Source of the DNA: Caproicibacter sp046707225
Lineage (GTDB): Bacteria > Bacillota > Clostridia > Oscillospirales > Acutalibacteraceae
Length of the DNA stretch: 64,000 bases
Assembly (NCBI RefSeq): GCF_046707225.1
Contig: NZ_JBJKOP010000008.1
Coordinates: 62,001 to 126,000 of the forward strand
Direction: 5' to 3'
Shown here: positions 8,556-16,015 of the stretch, one piece after another
Position numbering within the stretch: position 1 is the first letter of the stretch
Layout of the letters: the number at the start of each line of letters is the position of its first letter
Translations under genes and position numbers: made by a program
The notes under the pieces: generated by a model
Databases searched by the model: none
What the model was told of the DNA's origin: nothing
The model's input: only the letters and a program-made list of their open reading frames with translations

Positions 8556-10337
8556 TTGCTAAATTGTTTGCCGAAAATCGGAATTCGTCCTGCTATTGAC
8601 GGGCGACGCGGGGGAATTCGTGAGTCACTCGAAGATAAAACCATGTCCATGGCAAAAGCAGCCGCTCGGCTGATCAAAGAAAACCTGCGTCATGCGGGCG
8701 GAGAAGAAATAGAGGTCATTCTCGCCGATTCCACCATCGGAGGGGTAGCGGAGAGCGCGGCCTGCGCGGAAAAGTTCGAAAGAGCCGGCGTCGCGATTAC
8801 CCTGACGGTGTCGCCCTGCTGGTGTTACGGCACCGAAACGATGGACATGAACCCGAATACCATAAAGGCCGTTTGGGGCTTTAACGGAACGGAGCGCCCG
8901 GGGGCCGTTTATCTGGCGGCAGTTTTGGCCGCGCATAACCAAAAGGGTCTACCGGCATTTGCAATTTACGGGAAAGACGTCCAAAACCTAAACGACGACT
9001 CTGTTCCGGAGGATGTGCAGCAAAAAATTCTGCTTTTCTGCAAGGCAGCGGTCGCCGCTGCTACTGTGCGGGGCAAGAGTTATCTATCCATCGGCTCCGT
9101 CGCCATGGGAATTGCGGGTTCGATTCCAAACCACGAGTTTTTTCAGGACTACCTGGGCATGCGGAACGAACAGGTGGATACCGCGGAAATCCTGCGCCGA
9201 GTAGAAAAAGAAATTTATGACAAGGAAGAATACGAAGCCGCGATGAAGTGGGTTCGCGAAAACTGCCGCGAGGGCTTTGATAAAAATCCGGCACAAAAGG
9301 CATATAGCCGAGAAAAGAAAGACGAACAATGGGCGTTCGCCGTCAAGATGGCAATGATTTTCCGCGACCTGATGCATGGAAATCCAAAGCTGGATGAGAT
9401 GGGATGGAAAGAGGAAGCCTGCGGTCATGAAGCAATCTGCGGCGGATTCCAGGGGCAGCGCCAGTGGACGGATTTTCTTCCGAACGGGGATTTTCCGGAA
9501 GCAATTCTGAATACGAGCTTTGACTGGAACGGAGTACGGGAAGCAATTCCGTTCGCAACGGAAAATGATACGCTCAATGGTGCGACCATGCTGCTCGGGC
9601 ATTTATTGACGGATCGCGCTCAGCTTTTCGCGGATGTCCGAACCTACTGGTCGCCGGAGGCGGTCGAACGCGTGACCGGGAAAAAACTGACCGGTTTGGC
9701 GGCAAACGGAATGATCCACATGATCAACTCCGGCGCGGCCTCTCTCGATGCCAACGGGAAAATGAAAGACGCGAACGGCAGCCCGGCGATGAAACCCTTC
9801 TGGAAGATCACGCGGGAAGATGTTCGGAATTGTCTCGGCGGCGTTGATTGGTGCCCGGCGGATGTCGATTATTTCCGGGGCGGCGGCTTTTCCTCAAGGT
9901 TTATCGGAGGTTCCGAAGGAGGAATGCCGATGACGATGGCAAGAATCAATTTGATTAAAGGCATAGGACCCGTTCTTCAGTTGGCGGAGGGGTATTCCTG
10001 CAGCGTTGATCCGGAGATTCATAAAATTCTGGATCAGAGAACGGACCCGACCTGGCCGACCACATGGTTTGCGCCGAAGCTGACCGGGAAAGGCGTTTTC
10101 AAGGACGTTTACTCTGTTATGGCAAACTGGAACGCCAATCACGCGGCATTGTCTTACGGCCATATCGGGGATTTGCTGATCACGCTTTGTTCCATCCTGC
10201 GGATACCGGTCTGTATGCACAATGTGGAACGTGAGCGAATTTTCAGGCCGACTTATTGGAGCTGCCTTGGGACGGATGATCTGGAAGGCGCGGATTACCG
10301 CGCGTGCAGTGCGCTCGGATCCCTGTACGGGATTTAA
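8556..10337 (+). CDS. fucI: L-fucose/D-arabinose isomerase family protein
   Basis: A 593-residue aldose-ketose isomerase closely resembling E. coli FucI over its whole length (LPKIGIRPAIDGRR at the N-terminus, PCWCYGTETMDM, WGFNGTERPGAVYLAA, GFQGQRQWTD, SFDWNGVRE, TWPTTWFAPKLTGKG). Metal-site segments ATEND, FADVRTYW and the His of MANWNANHAALSYGHIG are kept. FucI converts L-fucose to L-fuculose and D-arabinose to D-ribulose. The TTG at 8556 is chosen because AGAGGGG lies just upstream and it gives the same N-terminus as E. coli FucI. No fuculose kinase of the FucK type, fuculose-phosphate aldolase or fucose permease is nearby; instead an AraB-type ribulokinase closes the locus, which favours the D-arabinose reaction. 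Confidence 0.93.
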   Translation: MLNCLPKIGIRPAIDGRRGGIRESLEDKTMSMAKAAARLIKENLRHAGGEEIEVILADSTIGGVAESAACAEKFERAGVAITLTVSPCWCYGTETMDMNPNTIKAVWGFNGTERPGAVYLAAVLAAHNQKGLPAFAIYGKDVQNLNDDSVPEDVQQKILLFCKAAVAAATVRGKSYLSIGSVAMGIAGSIPNHEFFQDYLGMRNEQVDTAEILRRVEKEIYDKEEYEAAMKWVRENCREGFDKNPAQKAYSREKKDEQWAFAVKMAMIFRDLMHGNPKLDEMGWKEEACGHEAICGGFQGQRQWTDFLPNGDFPEAILNTSFDWNGVREAIPFATENDTLNGATMLLGHLLTDRAQLFADVRTYWSPEAVERVTGKKLTGLAANGMIHMINSGAASLDANGKMKDANGSPAMKPFWKITREDVRNCLGGVDWCPADVDYFRGGGFSSRFIGGSEGGMPMTMARINLIKGIGPVLQLAEGYSCSVDPEIHKILDQRTDPTWPTTWFAPKLTGKGVFKDVYSVMANWNANHAALSYGHIGDLLITLCSILRIPVCMHNVERERIFRPTYWSCLGTDDLEGADYRACSALGSLYGI

Positions 10338-10391
10338 GGAGGTACCGCTTCCTTATTTTCCCGGGGAGAGCATGGAAAGGAGTCGTTTCTT

Positions 10392-11414
10392 TTGAGCTAT
10401 GAAATCTTAAAACGAGAATTTATCATCCCGGAATTGAGCTCCGGCATGTGCCATGCCTCCACGGTCCTTCCTTTGGCGGACGGTTCCGTGCTTGCCGCAT
10501 GGTTCGGCGGTTCGCACGAAGGAAAAGGGGATACGGCAATTTGGCTTTCCAGGAGAGAAGGCTGCTGGGAAAGGCCCATGCGCCTCGCGTATTCTGAAGA
10601 AGCGCACTGGAATCCGGTCCTGCGGGACGCCGGTGAGAATCAGATCGTTCTTTATTTTAAAGTCGGAGACGTCATCGCGAAGTGGAGAACCATGTTCTGC
10701 GTATCGGCTGACGGGGGCCGAACATGGAGCGATCCTCAGGAGTTGGTTGAGGGGGACCGCGGGGGCCGCGGGCCGGTTCGGAACAAAATTCTAGAATTGA
10801 TGAGCGGCCGGCTCCTGGCTCCGGCTTCCATAGAAGACGGAATCTGGCGCGCGTTTGCGGATATTTCAGATGACGAAGGGCGCTCCTGGCAAAAGAGTAC
10901 GGAAGTTCAGATCGAAAATCTGCAATTTAAAGCCGGAGAGCGAACGGACCGGGGGAGCGGGATAGAAGTCAGCGAGCAGTCGTTTTATGGCAGAGGAGTG
11001 ATTCAGCCGACTCTTTGGGAATCTTCCGCCGGTCGGGTCCACATGCTGCTGAGAAGCACGGAGGGAGCGGTTTACCGCAGTGATTCGGAGGATGGCGGGA
11101 AAACATGGTCCGCCGCAAGACGAACCGCTCTTCCGAACAATAACAGCGGGATTGATCTCACCCGGACGGAGGATGGCGCGCTGTACCTTGCCTGTAACCC
11201 CGTCGGCGTCAACTGGGGGCCGCGTACACCGATGTCTCTGCTGAGGTCCGGCGATAACGGGGAGAACTGGGAACGGCTGCTCGACCTCGACGGCGGAGAA
11301 GGAGAATTCTCTTATCCGGCGGTTGTTGCCGGCGGCTCCGTGCTTCATGTTACCTACTCCTGGAAGCGGAGAACGATAGCATACTGGCAAATCGGTATTG
11401 CACCGCTTAAATAA
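10392..11414 (+). CDS. Cytoplasmic sialidase-fold (BNR/Asp-box) protein, candidate Kdo glycosidase
   Basis: A 340-residue six-bladed-propeller protein of the BNR/sialidase superfamily. Asp-box repeats are visible as SADGGRTWSDP, SDDEGRSWQKS, SEDGGKTWSAA and SGDNGENWERL. There is no signal peptide or anchor, so it acts in the cytoplasm on an imported substrate. GH33 enzymes of this fold remove nine-carbon 2-keto-3-deoxy acids (Neu5Ac, Kdn). The rest of the locus points to an eight-carbon relative, so I suggest a Kdo-type glycosidase; this is inference. A polysaccharide-lyase role is an alternative, since some proteins of this fold are lyases. The TTG at 10392 has AAAGGAG 9 bases upstream. It follows fucI by 54 bases. 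Confidence 0.8.
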   Translation: MSYEILKREFIIPELSSGMCHASTVLPLADGSVLAAWFGGSHEGKGDTAIWLSRREGCWERPMRLAYSEEAHWNPVLRDAGENQIVLYFKVGDVIAKWRTMFCVSADGGRTWSDPQELVEGDRGGRGPVRNKILELMSGRLLAPASIEDGIWRAFADISDDEGRSWQKSTEVQIENLQFKAGERTDRGSGIEVSEQSFYGRGVIQPTLWESSAGRVHMLLRSTEGAVYRSDSEDGGKTWSAARRTALPNNNSGIDLTRTEDGALYLACNPVGVNWGPRTPMSLLRSGDNGENWERLLDLDGGEGEFSYPAVVAGGSVLHVTYSWKRRTIAYWQIGIAPLK

Positions 11415-11454
11415 TTGCACCATTACTTTTAAAACTGGAAAGGATCGAAATTAA

Positions 11455-12369
11455 ATGAAGAACACATTCCCGGGCGGCGAATGGCCCACCATGCTGACCC
11501 CCTTTACAAAGGAAGGCGCCGTGGATTACAAAGCCCTTGAAAAGCTGGTCGAATGGTATCTGCAAAACGGGGTTTCAGGTTTGTTTGCCGTTTGCCAGTC
11601 CAGTGAGATGTTTCAGCTCAGCTTGGAGGAGCGGGTGGGCGTAGCCGAATTTGTCAGGAAGAAGGCTGCGGGCAGAGTGCCGGTCATCGCGTCGGGCCAT
11701 ATTTCGGACGCGATAGAGGACCAGGCGGCTGAACTGACTGAAATGTCAAAGACCGGCGTGGACGCCGTCATCCTGATTACAAACCGGCTCGCGAAGGAAA
11801 AGGAGAGCGACGAAGTCTGGCTTTCCAATCTGAAAGAGCTGTTGCGTCGGATTCCGGAAGATGTTCCGCTTGGTTTTTATGAATGCCCCTATCCTTACAA
11901 AAGGGTGATGAGCAAAGAAACGGTTTCCTGGTGCGCGAAGGCAGGAAGATTCTTTTTCCTGAAGGACACCTGCTGCGATATTGATCGGATTCGGGAAAAA
12001 CTGGAGATGATAAAGGGTACAAACCTGAAGCTGTACAACGCCAATACTTCCACTCTTTTGGAATCGCTCCGTCTGGGGGCGGCCGGATACAGCGGCGTTA
12101 TGGCAAACTTTCAGCCGAAGCTGTACGCATGGCTGTGCGAAAACTACCGGTCGGAGACAGCCGACAAGCTTTCGGATGAGCTGTCCATCTGCTCCCTGAT
12201 TGAACGTCAGCTGTACCCCGTAAACGCAAAATACAATCTTTTGTTGGAAGGCCTCCCGGTGGAAACCGTTTGCCGGGTGAAGAACAGTGCCGATCTTACT
12301 CCTACGTTCCAAAAAGAAGTGCAAATGCTTCATCGAATTACGGAGCGTATGAATAAGGAACATAGATAA
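11455..12369 (+). CDS. DHDPS/N-acetylneuraminate lyase-family aldolase (candidate Kdo aldolase)
   Basis: A 304-residue TIM-barrel class I aldolase. The Schiff-base Lys170 lies in FFFLKDTCC and the catalytic Tyr142 in GFYECPYPY. The usual GTTGE/GSTGE phosphate- or carboxylate-binding motif reads CQSSE (residues 47-51), keeping a hydroxyl residue and the Glu but not the glycines. The family cleaves or forms 2-keto acids with pyruvate. In context (isomerase, ribulokinase, YhcH-type anomerase) a cleavage to pyruvate plus a pentose is most economical, that is Kdo to pyruvate and D-arabinose (EC 4.1.2.23 chemistry). Lysine biosynthesis (DapA) is unlikely given the altered motif and neighbours. The ATG follows GGAAAGGATCG. 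Confidence 0.85.
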   Translation: MKNTFPGGEWPTMLTPFTKEGAVDYKALEKLVEWYLQNGVSGLFAVCQSSEMFQLSLEERVGVAEFVRKKAAGRVPVIASGHISDAIEDQAAELTEMSKTGVDAVILITNRLAKEKESDEVWLSNLKELLRRIPEDVPLGFYECPYPYKRVMSKETVSWCAKAGRFFFLKDTCCDIDRIREKLEMIKGTNLKLYNANTSTLLESLRLGAAGYSGVMANFQPKLYAWLCENYRSETADKLSDELSICSLIERQLYPVNAKYNLLLEGLPVETVCRVKNSADLTPTFQKEVQMLHRITERMNKEHR

Positions 12370-12395
12370 AAATAGAAACAGCAGGAGGAATTGTA

Positions 12396-13376
12396 ATGAA
12401 ATTCAGAAAGGTCCTAGCATTTTCACTGGCCGCCGTCATGGCGGCGGGCACCCTTGCAGGATGCCAGAACAAGGCGGATAAAAAATATCCGACGGGCGGC
12501 GACGTTACGGTCATCATTCCGAAAAGTCCTGGGGGCGGCACGGATATATCGACCCGAGGGCTGCTTCAGTACATGAAAAAGTACGCCGACGGCATCAATT
12601 TTGTGCCGACAAACAAACCGGACGGCGGCGGAGTGACTGGAATGGTTGAAACTTCCAAGGCAAAGCCGGACGGCTACACGCTGGGCGCAGTTACCGTCGA
12701 ACTTGCCATGTTTCCACATCAGGGCAAAACAACTTTAACCTACAAGGAATTTGCTCCGATTGCGGCTCAGATTGCCGCGCCGGCCGCTCTCATCGTTCCG
12801 AAAGACGCGCCGTACAACACCGTGCAGGAATTCGCCGATTACTGCAAGGCGAATCCCAACAAAGTTCAGATGGGTAACTCCGGTACCGGCGCTATCTGGG
12901 ATATTGCTACAACTGAGTTTGAAGACGAGTTCGGTGTAAAAGTCAAACATATTCCCTATCCGAACGGAACGGCGGACATCGTAGCGGCGCTCGCGGGCGG
13001 CCATATTGACGCTACCCTTGCGGACCCCTCCGGCGTAAAGAGCCAGTATGAGGCGGGAACAGTGAAAATCCTTGGCATTATGGCGGACACCCGTTCCAAG
13101 CTTTATCCGGATGTCCCAACCTTTAAGGAACTGGGCCATAACCTGACTATCCGTGCGTGGGCGGCTCTTGTCGCTCCGAAAGACACCCCGGCCGACGTCC
13201 TGAAGTATCTGCGCGACGTCGCGAAGAAGACGGTTGAAGATCCGGAGTATCAGCAGTACCTGATGAAACAGGGAATTGATCCGGTAGAGATCATCGGCGA
13301 TGACTGCTATAAAATGATGGAAGAGGACGACGCCCTGTACGCGAAAGCGCTGGCGGATACCAGCAGTTCCAAATAA
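12396..13376 (+). CDS. TctC-type solute-binding lipoprotein of a tripartite tricarboxylate transporter
   Basis: A 326-residue substrate-binding protein with a lipoprotein signal peptide (lipobox LAGC, lipidated Cys23) and the Bug/TctC fold. Landmarks are VTVIIPKSPGGGTDISTRG near the mature N-terminus and WAALVAPKDTPADVLKYLR in the second lobe. These receptors bind carboxylate ligands through water-mediated contacts. With the TctB and TctA proteins that follow it forms a complete secondary high-affinity uptake system, so the imported compound should carry a carboxylate. Start ATG after AGGAGG. A hairpin after the gene probably lets the receptor be made in excess over the membrane parts. Confidence 0.93.
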   Translation: MKFRKVLAFSLAAVMAAGTLAGCQNKADKKYPTGGDVTVIIPKSPGGGTDISTRGLLQYMKKYADGINFVPTNKPDGGGVTGMVETSKAKPDGYTLGAVTVELAMFPHQGKTTLTYKEFAPIAAQIAAPAALIVPKDAPYNTVQEFADYCKANPNKVQMGNSGTGAIWDIATTEFEDEFGVKVKHIPYPNGTADIVAALAGGHIDATLADPSGVKSQYEAGTVKILGIMADTRSKLYPDVPTFKELGHNLTIRAWAALVAPKDTPADVLKYLRDVAKKTVEDPEYQQYLMKQGIDPVEIIGDDCYKMMEEDDALYAKALADTSSSK

Positions 13377-13404
13377 GGATAATGAACGTCTTGTAAATGT
13401 CTTT

Positions 13405-13463
13405 CGGAGAGGGAATCGAGGGAGGAACGCTCTTTTCCCGGTTCTCTCTCCGTTTATTTCTTT
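13405..13463 (+). terminator. Intra-operon hairpin (attenuator) after the receptor gene
   Basis: CGGAGAG (13405-13411) pairs with CTCTCCG (13446-13452), followed by TTTATTTCTTT. It lies between tctC-like and tctB-like genes, the usual place for a partial terminator that lowers expression of membrane subunits. Confidence 0.5.
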
Positions 13464-13499
13464 CGACAATCGCCTATCATGAAAATGAGGAATTGTACC

Positions 13500-13970
13500 A
13501 TGACAAATATGAAAAAATGGAACTATATTGTTTCACTGGTAATGGCGTTATTCGGCGGCTTTGTCATACTGATGTCCCTGCACTACCCTGTTACCCTTGG
13601 GACGGGGGATCCGGGGGCGGGTTTCTGGCCGATCGTTCTCGGCGCCGTGATGATCTTTCTTTCGGCTTTGCTGACCGCTGCAAACATTGCAAACGGAGAA
13701 AAAGAAAAACAGAAAGAGTTTACCATTTCGCTGCCTGCCAATCGAAGGGTCTATTGGTTTATGGCGCTGATTACTCTTTTTTGCATTGTGATGTATCTGC
13801 TTGGATTTCTCGCCGCGGTGCTGCTCTTTATTCCTGCGTCGATGTATCTTTTGGGTGTTCGCAACGTGAAAGAGATGGTTTTGACCAGCGTTATCTCAAC
13901 GGCGGCGATCTATGTTATTTTCTCGCTGCTCTTAAAGACGCCTTTGCCCATGCCGTTTTTTATGGAATAA
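13500..13970 (+). CDS. TctB-type small membrane subunit of the tripartite tricarboxylate transporter
   Basis: A 156-residue protein with four hydrophobic segments (about residues 6-28, 38-58, 80-112, 122-145) and the conserved GTGDPGAGFWPIVLGAVMI stretch typical of TctB. The subunit is essential for transport with TctA, though its precise role is not settled. The ATG at 13500 has GAGGA 8 bases upstream; an ATG at 13479 is less well placed. It lies between receptor and large subunit in the usual C-B-A order. Confidence 0.9.
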   Translation: MTNMKKWNYIVSLVMALFGGFVILMSLHYPVTLGTGDPGAGFWPIVLGAVMIFLSALLTAANIANGEKEKQKEFTISLPANRRVYWFMALITLFCIVMYLLGFLAAVLLFIPASMYLLGVRNVKEMVLTSVISTAAIYVIFSLLLKTPLPMPFFME

Positions 13971-13993
13971 ACTGAAAGGAAAGGATCGGTTAC

Positions 13994-15502
13994 ATGAATG
14001 CTTTTATTGCTGCTCTGGGAAACGTTGCCGAACCGATTAACATAATCGGTCTGGTGTTCGGCGTCGGTATCGGGATCCTGATCGGCGCGCTGCCCGGCCT
14101 TTCGGTGAACATGGGTATTGCGCTTTTATTTCCCCTTACGTTTGCGTTTCAGGGGATCGGCGGAATTTTGATGCTGCTCGGCATTTACTGCGGAGCAATT
14201 TACGGCGGTTCTATTTCCGCGGTTCTTTTAAACACCCCGGGTACGCCGGCTTCAGCCGCGACAACCATCGACGGGTATCCCATGGCGATCAAAAACAACC
14301 AGCCGGGGCGTGCCTTGGGCCTCTCTACGCTGGGCTCCACGTTCGGCGGTGTTTTCAGCGCCATTTGCCTGATGCTCCTTTCACCGCTGCTTGCCAAGGT
14401 TGCCCTTCAATTTTCGAAACCTGAATATTTTGCTTTGGCGATATTCGGAATCAGCATCATCACAAGCGTTTCATCCGGCTCCGTGATTAAGGGAATTATG
14501 GGTGGAATCATAGGTTTGGTCATCTCCACAATCGGGGTCGACGCGATGAGCGGACAGATGAGACTGACGTTCGGCACAACCTATCTCATGGGCGGGCTCT
14601 CTTTTGTTCCGGTCCTGATTGGCCTGTTTGCGTTTTCTCAGGTGCTGCAAAGCATCGAAGACTGTTACGACGAAAAATTTGTGAAGCAGGAAGTTAAAAT
14701 AGCAAGGGTTTTCCCGACTGTGCCGGATTTAAAACGTGTTGCGGGCACCCTGCTGCGTTCCGCGTTTATCGGAACGTTTATCGGATGCGTTCCAGGCACC
14801 GGCGGAGATATTTCCTCTTTCATTTCCTATAACGAAGCCAAACGCTGGTCCAAACATAAGGAAGAATTCGGCCATGGCGCACCGGAAGGCATCGTGGCGC
14901 CGGAAACCGGGAACAACGCCGTTTCCGGCGGCGCCATGATCCCGATGCTGACGCTGGGGATTCCGGGCGACGGGGCAACGGCAATCATGCTCGGCGCGCT
15001 GCTGGTTCAGGGATTGCAGCCGGGCCCGCTACTATTTACTCAGCAGGCGCCTCAGGTTTACACCATTTTTCTGGGGCTGTTGATTGCGAATCTTGTCATG
15101 GGCTTGTTTGGATTTTCCCTGATTCGGCTCTTTGCAAAGGTAATCAATATTCCGAAGCGTTTCCTTTTGCCGGTTATTTTGGTCCTGACTTTTGTAGGCT
15201 CCTACGCGTACAACAATTCCATCATTGATGTTTATGTGATGGTCGGATTTGGGTTCCTCGGATACTTCCTCAATAAGATGGAGTTCTCCATGTCGGCGAT
15301 TGTCATTGGCATTATTCTTGGCAGTCTGGCGGAAACGAATTTCCGCGGCGCGCTGATGATGAGCGACGGCAGTCTGAAAATTTTTCTGACCCACCCGATT
15401 TGTGCATTCTTCCTGGCCGTAGCGCTGATTTCCCTTTGTTCGCCGATTCTTGGACCTTTGTTTAAAAAGATATTCCCAAAGAAGGGAAGCGCGCAGGCAT
15501 GA
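13994..15502 (+). CDS. TctA-type large membrane subunit of the tripartite tricarboxylate transporter
   Basis: A 502-residue permease with about twelve membrane segments. Both family hallmark regions are visible: GIGILIGALPGLSVNMGIALLFPL near the N-terminus and the repeated GCVPGTGGDISSFISY plus LGIPGDGATAIMLGALLVQG segments. TctA carries the ion-coupled transport path. The stop codon overlaps the next gene's start (ATGA), so the permease is translationally coupled to the YhcH-type protein. Confidence 0.94.
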   Translation: MNAFIAALGNVAEPINIIGLVFGVGIGILIGALPGLSVNMGIALLFPLTFAFQGIGGILMLLGIYCGAIYGGSISAVLLNTPGTPASAATTIDGYPMAIKNNQPGRALGLSTLGSTFGGVFSAICLMLLSPLLAKVALQFSKPEYFALAIFGISIITSVSSGSVIKGIMGGIIGLVISTIGVDAMSGQMRLTFGTTYLMGGLSFVPVLIGLFAFSQVLQSIEDCYDEKFVKQEVKIARVFPTVPDLKRVAGTLLRSAFIGTFIGCVPGTGGDISSFISYNEAKRWSKHKEEFGHGAPEGIVAPETGNNAVSGGAMIPMLTLGIPGDGATAIMLGALLVQGLQPGPLLFTQQAPQVYTIFLGLLIANLVMGLFGFSLIRLFAKVINIPKRFLLPVILVLTFVGSYAYNNSIIDVYVMVGFGFLGYFLNKMEFSMSAIVIGIILGSLAETNFRGALMMSDGSLKIFLTHPICAFFLAVALISLCSPILGPLFKKIFPKKGSAQA

Positions 15503-15945
15503 TTTTGGACACACCTGCAAATTTGTTTCGCAGATGTTCTTCACCGCAGTGGAAAGAGGCGGAGAAGTTTTACCGTTCCAGTTCCGCGCTTGCCCCGGGC
15601 CGGTATGAGCTGAATCACGGGGTATTCGCCTTGGTCCAGGAGGGCGTAACTACCCCGGAGGAGCAGGGGGATTTCGAGGTCCACCGCAAATACACGGACC
15701 TGCAGATCGTTACCGAAGGAAGCGAATGGCTGGTTTGGTCGGATACGGCGGCTCTGACACAGAAAATTCCGTATGACTCTCAGAGGGATGCCGCATTCTT
15801 TTCCGGCGAGGGGACATCGATTCCGGTTCGGGCGGGAATGTGCTATGTTATGACCCCGTCCGACGGACATAAGGCCTGCTGTCATCGAAACGGGCCGTTG
15901 CACTACCGCAAGCTGGTCATTAAAATACCGGTTGACCCGAAATAG
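15499..15945 (+). CDS. YhcH/NanQ-family (DUF386) sugar-acid anomerase
   Basis: A 148-residue cupin-like protein of the YhcH/YjgK/YiaL family. The metal-site pattern is visible: FEVHRKYTDLQIVTEGSE (His and Glu ligands) and the second His in TPSDGHKA. The E. coli member YhcH/NanQ opens the cyclic form of N-acetylneuraminate so that the aldolase NanA can use it. Here it is coupled by a four-base overlap to the transporter and sits in a locus with a NanA-superfamily aldolase, so the equivalent task on a cyclic 2-keto-3-deoxy sugar acid is the natural inference. The start is ATG 15499 inside the TctA stop region. Confidence 0.88.
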   Translation: MILDTPANLFRRCSSPQWKEAEKFYRSSSALAPGRYELNHGVFALVQEGVTTPEEQGDFEVHRKYTDLQIVTEGSEWLVWSDTAALTQKIPYDSQRDAAFFSGEGTSIPVRAGMCYVMTPSDGHKACCHRNGPLHYRKLVIKIPVDPK

Positions 15946-15962
15946 AGAAAAAACAGGGAAAA

Positions 15963-15985
15963 GCGCCGAAACTGCGGCGCTTTTT
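15963..15985 (+). terminator. Hairpin with T-tract between anomerase and kinase genes
   Basis: GCGCCG (15963-15968) pairs with CGGCGC (15975-15980), followed by TTTTTC. It lies inside the presumed operon, so it should be leaky or the kinase gene needs another promoter. Confidence 0.6.
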
Positions 15986-16015
15986 CTTTCAACCGAGGAA
16001 AGGATTCAAATTGCT

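Noticed and set aside
13397..13975. A 192-codon plus-strand frame overlapping the TctB gene
   Set aside because: The TctB frame has conserved membrane segments and the GTGDPGAGFWP motif; the competing frame is Cys/Arg-rich and has no family features.
10392..15945. Interpretation as a sialic acid (nan) operon
   Set aside because: A sialidase-fold protein, NAL-family aldolase and YhcH are present, but nanK, nanE, nagA and nagB are missing and FucI/AraB would have no role.
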